Assembly: GCA_021201535.1 (NCBI GenBank)
Contig: JAJQEU010000047.1
Coordinates: 1-64,000, forward strand
Direction: 5' to 3'
Source: Clostridiales bacterium
GTDB taxonomy: Bacteria > Bacillota > Clostridia > Lachnospirales > Lachnospiraceae
Length of the DNA stretch: 64,000 nucleotides
Shown here one piece after another: positions 58,364 to 64,000 of the stretch (position 1 is the first letter of the stretch; every line of letters begins with the position of its first letter). A program made the position numbers and the translations under genes. Under the pieces are notes generated by a model. That model ran no database searches and was not told where the DNA came from. It was given only the letters and a program-made list of their open reading frames with translations.

Positions 58364-60160
58364 ATGATTATGATGTGGAAATATATTAAGCGCTATCTTC
58401 CGATGATGATTCTTGCCGCTCTGCTGATGGTGGGAGAGGTATGGATCGATCTCATCCAGCCGAACCTCATGAGCCGGATTGTGGACGAGGGCGTGCTGGG
58501 TCTCTATAACGACAATGTGGGCGATCTGAATCTCATCGTGCGGCTCGGGTTCCGTATGATCGCACTGGTACTGGCTGGTTGTCTCTGCGGTTCCCTGAAC
58601 AATGTCTTTTGCCAGATTTCCTGCCAGAACGCAGGAAATCTGATTCGCAGGGATTGCTTTCACAATATCATGACGTTTTCCTTTCCCCAGACAGAACGCT
58701 TCGGAACAGGTTCACTGGTGACAAGGATGACAAACGATATCACACAGATTCAGAATCTTTTATCCACATTCATTCGCGGTCTGATCCGAACAGCCATGTT
58801 CCTGTGCGGGAGCATCTTTTTTATGTTTCGCATTAATGTACAGTTCGGTCTGATCGTACTCTGCGCCACTCCGTTTATCGTCGCCTGCATGGCCAACTGT
58901 CTGATCCGGGCGAACCCTCTGTTTTCCAGACTGCAGGAGCAGCTGGACAGAGTCAATTCCATCATGCAGGAGGATGTGTCCGGGATCCGGATCATCAAAG
59001 CCTGTGTGAAGGAAGGCTATGAACGGCTTCGTTTCGGTAAAGCTAATGAAGAGCTCGTCCGCACACAGCTACATGTTCTGATTATCTTTGCATTTATGAA
59101 TCCCGTTGTCAATGCAGTGCTTTACATTGTGATTGCCATCCTGCTTCTGGCCGGCTCTTATCAGGTTGATGCCGGCACGGTGACGCCGGGGAATATTATG
59201 GCCGGCATTACCTATGCGACACAGCTGCTCAACGGCATGATGATGCTGATCATGCTCTTCCAGAACTTTTCCAGAGGAATTGTCTCCTGGAAGCGGTTGA
59301 AGGAGGTTCTCCAAAGTGAACCGGAGATCCGGGACGGTGAATCGGAATCCGCCGAAGCGGCGATGAAAAAAGGTTCCTCCATAGATATACAGGCAGATTC
59401 CGGCTGTTCAAATGAGGATACCCCATGGATCGAGTTTCGCGATGTATCCTTCCGATATCCGGAGAGCGGCAGACTGATATTAGAACACATCAATCTGTCT
59501 GTCCGCCGCGGCGAAACCCTCGCCGTCATGGGCGCGACCGGCTGCGGCAAAACAACGCTGATCAGCCTCATTCCCCGGTTTTACGATGTAACGGAAGGAA
59601 CTGTTCTGGTGAATGGCATAGATGTGCGTGAGTACAGGCTGAAGGAATTACGGGATAATATTTCCTTTGTCCTGCAAAAGAATGAACTATTCAGCGAATC
59701 TGTACGGGACAATATCGCCTGGGGAAATCCGGATACAACAGATGGCTTCATCCGTGCAGCCGCAAAAACTGCCCAGGCAGAAGAATTCATTGTCTCCCTG
59801 CCGGAAAAATACGATACCATCGTCGCAGAGCGCGGCATGAATCTCTCGGGCGGGCAAAAACAGCGCATCGCCATCGCCCGGGCCGTTTTAAAACCGGCGG
59901 AGATTCTGATCTTTGATGACTCGACCAGCGCACTAGATCTGAAAACAGAAGCGAATCTGTATGAAGCGCTGGAAAAAGAAAAACCGCAGTCAACCATCAT
60001 TCTGGTAGCACAGCGAATCGCGACCGTGCGCAGAGCGGACCGGATCGCCATCCTGGAAAACGGGACGATCTCTGACTGTGGATCCCATGATGAGCTGATG
60101 CTTCGTTCACAGACCTACCGGGATATCTATTATTCCCAGATAGGCGATGAACAGACATAA
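58364..60160 (+). CDS. ABC exporter half, degenerate-site subunit
   Basis: This 598-aa half-transporter has six membrane segments then an ATPase domain: Walker A GATGCGKTT, Q-loop SFVLQKNELFS, signature LSGGQKQRIAIARA, and Walker B ILIFDDSTSALD. The usual catalytic Glu after Walker B is Asp here (DD), a mark of the degenerate site of heterodimeric exporters. An insert of about 30 residues lies before the ATPase (EPEIRDGESESAEAAM). The start is uncertain: ATGs at 58364, 58370 and 58373, none with a Shine-Dalgarno site, since the repeat lies there. It pairs with the next gene. Confidence 0.9.
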   Translation: MIMMWKYIKRYLPMMILAALLMVGEVWIDLIQPNLMSRIVDEGVLGLYNDNVGDLNLIVRLGFRMIALVLAGCLCGSLNNVFCQISCQNAGNLIRRDCFHNIMTFSFPQTERFGTGSLVTRMTNDITQIQNLLSTFIRGLIRTAMFLCGSIFFMFRINVQFGLIVLCATPFIVACMANCLIRANPLFSRLQEQLDRVNSIMQEDVSGIRIIKACVKEGYERLRFGKANEELVRTQLHVLIIFAFMNPVVNAVLYIVIAILLLAGSYQVDAGTVTPGNIMAGITYATQLLNGMMMLIMLFQNFSRGIVSWKRLKEVLQSEPEIRDGESESAEAAMKKGSSIDIQADSGCSNEDTPWIEFRDVSFRYPESGRLILEHINLSVRRGETLAVMGATGCGKTTLISLIPRFYDVTEGTVLVNGIDVREYRLKELRDNISFVLQKNELFSESVRDNIAWGNPDTTDGFIRAAAKTAQAEEFIVSLPEKYDTIVAERGMNLSGGQKQRIAIARAVLKPAEILIFDDSTSALDLKTEANLYEALEKEKPQSTIILVAQRIATVRRADRIAILENGTISDCGSHDELMLRSQTYRDIYYSQIGDEQT

Positions 60161-60180
60161 AACCGGAGAGGAGGCATGTG

Positions 60181-62073
60181 ATGAGTGAAACAAAACGGGA
60201 AAAGAAAGCGTTTTCAAACTTACCGGGCGGTCCCTCCATCCGCCCCGGTGGACCGCCGCCCAGACCGGGAAGCGTAGAAATCCAGCATCCCGAAAATGCC
60301 GGATCCGTCATCAAACGGATGACCCTGTATTTTTTAAAAGAAAAACTGCTGATTATCTGTCTTCTTGCCGTGGTGATTTTCGGTACAGTCTGCGGGATAT
60401 GGGCACCGAGCCTGCAGAGCCATGCGATCGATATCATCGCCGGTTCCAGAACCGGAAATTTGCTGCGCGCTGTGATGATCATGCTCATCGTCTATCTCAG
60501 CTACAGCGTCAGTCAGCTGCTGAAAAGTTTTTTCAGCGCAAAACTCAGCCAGCGAATTGTGAAACGTCTCCGTGAGGAATTGTTTGATAAAATCGTAAAT
60601 CTTCCGATCCGCTATATGGATACGCATTCCCACGGAGACGTTATGAGCCGGATGACCAACGATATCGAAAACATATCATCCACGGTCTCACAATCGCTGC
60701 CATCCCTTTTTTCCGGCGTTCTGACAATCATCGGTACGGTTTCGATCATGATCTGGTACTGCTGGCAGCTGGCCCTGCTCAGTTTTACCACAGTGATACT
60801 GACTCTGGTCGTAACCCGATTTTTCTCAGAGAGGATGCGCCGTTTCTCCCGTGAGCGTCAGCGGCTGCTCGGTCAGCTGAACGGAACAGTGGAAGAGATG
60901 GTGTCCGGATACCGCACGGTTGTCGCATACAATCATCAGAAACCCGCGGAAGAAAGCTTCCGCCAGACAGCCGACGCGCTCACAAAAGCCGGAATCAAAG
61001 CAGAATCCTTCGGCGGCATCATGGGTCCTGTCATGAACTGTATCGGGAATATCGGTTTCGTGATCATCGCGGCCTTCGGCGGATATTTTTCCATACAGGG
61101 ACTGATTTCAATCGGCGTAATCTCTGCATTCATCGTCTACGCAAAACAATTCAGCCGCCCGATCAGTGAAATCGCCCAGATTTACGGTCAGCTGCAGACC
61201 GCCGCGGCCAGCGCGGAGCGTGTCTTTGCGATGTTGGATGAGGAAAATGAGAACAGGGACGGAGATGCATTATTTCTCGAAGACTCTGCTAATGGCAGCG
61301 AAAAAAGAACAATTGTTCCGGATTCAGACAGACAGCCGGCCGAAATATGGTTCCGCCATGTTGACTTCGCCTACGAACCCAATCATCCGGTTCTCAGGGA
61401 TTTTTCCCTCCATGTACCTTCGGGGAAAAAAGTTGCCCTTGTCGGTGCAACCGGCAGCGGAAAAACGACAGTCGTCAACCTTCTGATGCGTTTTTATGAC
61501 GTCGACAGCGGTGAAATCCGCATTAACGATCAGGATATCCGCAATATTTCGAGGGACAGTCTGCGCAGGCATGCAGCCATAGTACTGCAGGACACAGTGT
61601 TATTTTCCGATAGTATACGAAGCAATCTGAGATACGGAAATGAACATGCGTCGGAGAAACAAATACAGGATGCGCTGGAGATGAGCCGTTGTGAAAATTT
61701 TATCCGCGGACTGCCGCATGGATGCGATACAGAACTGACCGCGTCCGGAACCAATCTGAGTCAGGGTCAGAGACAACTCCTTGCAATTGCGCGCGCGTTT
61801 GTCGCCGATCCATCCATTTTAATTCTGGATGAAGCCACGTCAAATGTGGATACGCGCACAGAAAAAAACATTCAGGATGCCATGCAGCTTGTGATGAAAG
61901 ACAGAACAAGCATTGTGATCGCGCACAGATTGTCCACAATCCGTGATTCGGATATCATCGTCGTCATGGACCAGGGAAGAATCGTGGAAAGCGGAAACCA
62001 CGAAGAACTGCTTGCAAAACAGGGGAAATATTACGAACTGTATATGACACAGTATGCCGGGTTTGCGACATAG
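60181..62073 (+). CDS. ABC exporter half, canonical-site subunit
   Basis: This 630-aa partner has a Pro/Gly-rich N-terminus (NLPGGPSIRPGGPPPRPG), six membrane segments, Walker A GATGSGKTT, Walker B ILILDEATSNVD with the catalytic Glu, and an altered signature LSQGQRQLLAIARA. Pairing this changed signature with the neighbour's Asp Walker B gives one working and one degenerate site, as in BmrCD or TM287/288. The substrate is unknown (drug, lipid or peptide). GAGAGGAGG 7 nt upstream supports the ATG at 60181. Confidence 0.92.
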   Translation: MSETKREKKAFSNLPGGPSIRPGGPPPRPGSVEIQHPENAGSVIKRMTLYFLKEKLLIICLLAVVIFGTVCGIWAPSLQSHAIDIIAGSRTGNLLRAVMIMLIVYLSYSVSQLLKSFFSAKLSQRIVKRLREELFDKIVNLPIRYMDTHSHGDVMSRMTNDIENISSTVSQSLPSLFSGVLTIIGTVSIMIWYCWQLALLSFTTVILTLVVTRFFSERMRRFSRERQRLLGQLNGTVEEMVSGYRTVVAYNHQKPAEESFRQTADALTKAGIKAESFGGIMGPVMNCIGNIGFVIIAAFGGYFSIQGLISIGVISAFIVYAKQFSRPISEIAQIYGQLQTAAASAERVFAMLDEENENRDGDALFLEDSANGSEKRTIVPDSDRQPAEIWFRHVDFAYEPNHPVLRDFSLHVPSGKKVALVGATGSGKTTVVNLLMRFYDVDSGEIRINDQDIRNISRDSLRRHAAIVLQDTVLFSDSIRSNLRYGNEHASEKQIQDALEMSRCENFIRGLPHGCDTELTASGTNLSQGQRQLLAIARAFVADPSILILDEATSNVDTRTEKNIQDAMQLVMKDRTSIVIAHRLSTIRDSDIIVVMDQGRIVESGNHEELLAKQGKYYELYMTQYAGFAT

Positions 62074-62239
62074 AACTATTCGTTAAAGCTGCCTTCTCTT
62101 TCACGAAAGCGGTTTTCCCGTAGGGAAAATGCAGGGCAAGCGGTAGTTCGTAACGTGCGACATTAGTTCTCCCGTTGGAGCACGTTGTGTTACGAACTAT
62201 TTGTGAAAGAGAGCTTTAACGAAAGCGGAGCGGTAGTTC
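62073..62239. repeat. branched palindromic element after the ABC exporter
   Basis: Outer arms TTCGTTAAAGCT (62079-62090) and AGCTTTAACGAA (62212-62223), plus CTCTTTCAC (62096-62104) / GTGAAAGAG (62203-62211), close on two inner hairpins: TTTTCCC-GTA-GGGAAAA (62113-62129) and TAGTTCGTAACGTGC (62144-62158) with GCACGTTGTGTTACGAACTA (62180-62199, one 5-base bulge). The ends are GAACTA and TAGTTC. No ORF inside. Confidence 0.75.
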
Positions 62240-62268
62240 AAAACCGATAACGCTGGTATCAAACTTTT

Positions 62269-62310
62269 AAGAGACTCTAGCTATTAATAGCTGGGGTCTC
62301 TTTTTGTTTT
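62269..62310 (+). terminator. intrinsic terminator before the right-edge ORFs
   Basis: AAGAGAC (62269-62275) / GTCTCTT (62296-62302) with inner AGCTATTAATAGCT (62279-62292), then TTTGTTTTGT. Confidence 0.8.
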
Positions 62311-62359
62311 GTCTTTAGTTTCTCTAGTATAAAATAACAGAGAAAGAGAGGTAACAAAG

Positions 62360-62644
62360 ATGGCAAATGAACTAATGAAAGCAGCTGATCTGGAAACTGT
62401 TCTGGAGCGCACAACAAAGAAAATGGATGCAGAATCTTCGTATCTGCTCGAATTCTGGAAGTATAATGACTCGCCGTTTCTTGTACGGGTTAACATGGAA
62501 GACAGCTTCTGTCACAAATACTCCGGATATTTTGAAGCGCTTTGTGATGTCGGGTTGTTTGATGATGATGATCTGAAAGCTGCGCGTATTTATCTTGAAA
62601 CGTTTAGTAGTATACTGCTTGATTCTGCTTATGGCTGTGTTTAG
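62360..62644 (+). CDS. Small protein of unknown function, right-edge ORF 1
   Basis: I do not recognise this 94-aa acidic protein (MANELMKAADLETVLERTTK; FDDDDLKAARIYLETFSS). It is probably soluble. GAGAGGTAACAAAG precedes the ATG, and a weak promoter (TTGTTT-18-TATAAA, 62304-62333) lies upstream. Its stop is 12 bp before the next start. It opens a run of short, closely packed, AT-rich genes that differ in style from the chromosome to the left. Confidence 0.65.
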   Translation: MANELMKAADLETVLERTTKKMDAESSYLLEFWKYNDSPFLVRVNMEDSFCHKYSGYFEALCDVGLFDDDDLKAARIYLETFSSILLDSAYGCV

Positions 62645-62656
62645 GAGGTGTCCGGT

Positions 62657-62947
62657 ATGACTGAGAATGAAAGATATTTGATGATGGTTGAAAAATTGTC
62701 GCAGAAACATGCAGCCATTGCGCTTATGATCGTGAACCAGAAATGCGGCCTTGTGGAATGCTCAAATGCAGTTCAGCAGTTTTTGTACTTTGGAAAGGGC
62801 TGTGCTTATGTCTGCCGTTGTTTCGGGGAGATTACCGGAGCGCAGTATCATGATCTTAAGAATATGATATTGGATTCTGTCAGGCAGTTGAATGAACTGA
62901 TATGCAGGACAATTTTGCATGAAGATGTTTCCGAAGCGGGTATTTGA
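62657..62947 (+). CDS. Small protein of unknown function, right-edge ORF 2
   Basis: A 96-aa protein with no known family. It has five cysteines (KCGLVEC, GKGCAYVCRCF) and mostly helical prediction by eye (MTENERYLMMVEKLSQKHAA). AGGAGGTG at 62643-62650 sits 6 nt before the ATG, and a GTG at 62648 is rejected as start. The stop overlaps an upstream TTG of the next ORF. Function unknown. Confidence 0.65.
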   Translation: MTENERYLMMVEKLSQKHAAIALMIVNQKCGLVECSNAVQQFLYFGKGCAYVCRCFGEITGAQYHDLKNMILDSVRQLNELICRTILHEDVSEAGI

Positions 62948-62949
62948 AC

Positions 62950-63171
62950 ATGTATATTGTGATGGAAAAACAGGTTGATACTGATTCTTGGCTGGGTAAT
63001 GATTTTACTTTAAAGTCTTTTGATAATTATTCTGATGCCATTAGCTATATATATCATAGGTTTGCTATGAATGGTGAGGAATTACGTGAAGTCAGGCTTT
63101 ATGAATTACAGATTAAGGAAATTATTGATTCTACATTTTTTAAAAGAAAGGTGAACAGATATGAGAATTAA
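62950..63171 (+). CDS. Small protein of unknown function, right-edge ORF 3
   Basis: A 73-aa soluble protein (MYIVMEKQVDTDSW; FDNYSDAISYIYHRFAMNGE) with no known family. It starts 2 bp after the previous stop and ends 11 bp inside the next gene, so the three are coupled. No clear ribosome site. It is AT-rich. Confidence 0.6.
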   Translation: MYIVMEKQVDTDSWLGNDFTLKSFDNYSDAISYIYHRFAMNGEELREVRLYELQIKEIIDSTFFKRKVNRYEN

Positions 63172-63412
63172 AGTAGCATTCAGAGGAACATTGATTAACG
63201 CGAAGCCTGAGGAGTCCCGGGACGGCAAGAATACATATTATAAAGTTTCACTCGATCAGAACGGCGAGGCCGGAAGCATGTCTTGTAATAAAGACGTTTA
63301 TGACATGGTTGCGAGCGGCGAACTGGAGAAGTATTCGGAGATTGACTTCCAGGCGGCCTATAACGATCAGTATAAAAATATGCAGGTTTTTGACGCATTC
63401 CCTGCTTCCTGA
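63161..63412 (+). CDS. Small beta-rich protein, possible ssDNA-binding protein
   Basis: An 83-aa protein: MRIKVAFRGTLINAKPEES, GKNTYYKVSLDQNGEAGS, DFQAAYNDQYKNMQVFDAF. The alternating aromatic and charged strands and size resemble small phage ssDNA-binding OB-fold proteins (G5P-like), but I see no firm signature. AAAGAAAGGTGAACAGAT precedes the ATG. Its position after three tiny genes fits the layout of filamentous phages (inference). Confidence 0.5.
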   Translation: MRIKVAFRGTLINAKPEESRDGKNTYYKVSLDQNGEAGSMSCNKDVYDMVASGELEKYSEIDFQAAYNDQYKNMQVFDAFPAS

Positions 63413-63519
63413 TCGTTGATGTAGGTTTCATCATTTCATTTCTTTTATATAGCGTCGCAGTTTCCCGGGGTAAAAAGGCTGTACGGGTAAAAAATCCTCC
63501 TGCGTCTCTGTCTCTGTTA

Positions 63520-63554
63520 CCTGCCAGATTGGGCGCTTCGTCTTATCTGGCAGG
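63520..63554. repeat. perfect 10-bp hairpin before the last ORF
   Basis: CCTGCCAGAT (63520-63529) / ATCTGGCAGG (63545-63554) with a 15-nt loop, followed by AAGAGG and so not a terminator. It lies in the 159-bp gap between ORF 4 and the membrane protein. Confidence 0.7.
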
Positions 63555-63571
63555 AAGAGGAAAGGAAGACT

Positions 63572-63994
63572 ATGTATGTATTATATGATTCGGTTTATAT
63601 CGCAGATGATCTTTTATACTGCGCGAGTGGCGATCCGGTCGCTGATCTGGTCAATTACTCGGTTAATTCGGTCGGTAGTCAATCGTCGGAAATACAAATA
63701 GCATCGGAAGCAGCTGAAGATCCTACTGGAACGGCAGAAGATGCTTCTGCCGGTGCAGAAGTTGAAGATTTGCCTGAGCAGAGTTCAGATCAAACTTCTG
63801 GTAGTGATGATGATTCTGCTGATAGTGAAGATGATGGTACTTCTGATACCGATAATACTGAATCTGTGACGATTACAGATATTTATGATGTGACTGTTAC
63901 CCAGTCTTATTTACTGGCCGTGATTGCTTTTGGTGTATTCCTTGCTTGCGGTATATTACTTGGTAAAGCATTTTGGGACAGATTAAAACGGTGA
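63572..63994 (+). CDS. Acidic membrane-anchored protein, right-edge ORF 5
   Basis: A 140-aa protein with a long Asp/Ser/Glu/Thr-rich middle (about 40-105), one C-terminal membrane segment (SYLLAVIAFGVFLACGILLG, about 113-132) and a basic tail (KAFWDRLKR). The layout acidic outside part, one membrane span, basic inside tail matches virion-type or surface proteins of filamentous phages in broad terms only. AGGAAAGGAAGACT precedes the ATG. A further gene probably begins just after the window (GAGGATTT at the end). Confidence 0.6.
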   Translation: MYVLYDSVYIADDLLYCASGDPVADLVNYSVNSVGSQSSEIQIASEAAEDPTGTAEDASAGAEVEDLPEQSSDQTSGSDDDSADSEDDGTSDTDNTESVTITDIYDVTVTQSYLLAVIAFGVFLACGILLGKAFWDRLKR

Positions 63995-64000
63995 GGATTT

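Overview
The window looks like chromosomal DNA of a spore-forming, low-to-mid GC Firmicute, most likely a member of the Lachnospiraceae (Clostridia). The reasons are the housekeeping order ylxM-ffh-rpsP-khpA-rimM-trmD-rplS-lepB-rbgA-rnhB-yraN, the sporulation genes yqfC, yqfD, a SpoVB-like flippase and a BofC-like protein, the order yggS-sepF-lspA-rluD, and consensus sigma-A promoters with strong Shine-Dalgarno sites. I cannot name the genus. Almost all genes lie on the + strand. I see no rRNA, tRNA, CRISPR array or transposase gene.

Layout. 1-9.0 kb: SRP and ribosome maturation genes, signal peptidase, RNase HII, two poorly known proteins (one a short DUF1015 protein) and YraN. 9.1-16.7 kb: an ArsB/NhaD-type ion transporter followed by a cytidylate-kinase-like protein, a copper operon (CsoR plus a CopA carrying a C-terminal CopZ-like domain), an acetate transporter and rlmH. 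16.7-24.7 kb: yqfC-yqfD-phoH-ybeY, a DUF3048 lipoprotein, a lipid II flippase-like protein, a flavoprotein and a minus-strand BofC-like protein. 25-29 kb: a shortened AT-rich AAA-ATPase and an unusual three-gene amino-acid ABC transporter. 29-39 kb: a COG2509 flavoprotein, a mutS interrupted by a frameshift, mutL, miaA, a methionine gamma-lyase-like enzyme and radC. 39-46.5 kb: the elongasome set mreB-mreC-mreD-PBP2-rodA plus a D,D-carboxypeptidase. 46.6-51 kb: a small P-loop protein, DUF378, an HlyD-like protein, yggS, sepF and lspA. 51-57 kb: a surface cassette (ChW-repeat transglutaminase-like protein, MBOAT acyltransferase, DHHW protein, Ser-rich lipoprotein) lying between lspA and rluD. 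58.3-62.1 kb: a heterodimeric ABC exporter. 62.3-64 kb: a run of short, AT-rich, tightly packed ORFs that may be the edge of a small mobile element, possibly a filamentous phage (inovirus).

The most unusual feature is the intergenic space. Many gaps hold palindromic or multi-branched elements with terminal inverted repeats. The best are a three-armed cloverleaf at 48831-48994, a 164-bp imperfect palindrome at 57122-57285 and a branched element at 62073-62239. A dispersed family built on a TTCAGGACAGT / ACTGAACAGTT core occurs at about six sites. Other points worth checking are the mutS frameshift at an A7 run, an apparently permuted substrate-binding protein, an ABC ATPase with an RsbW-like tail, an internal CopZ start inside copA, and the right-edge small-ORF island.
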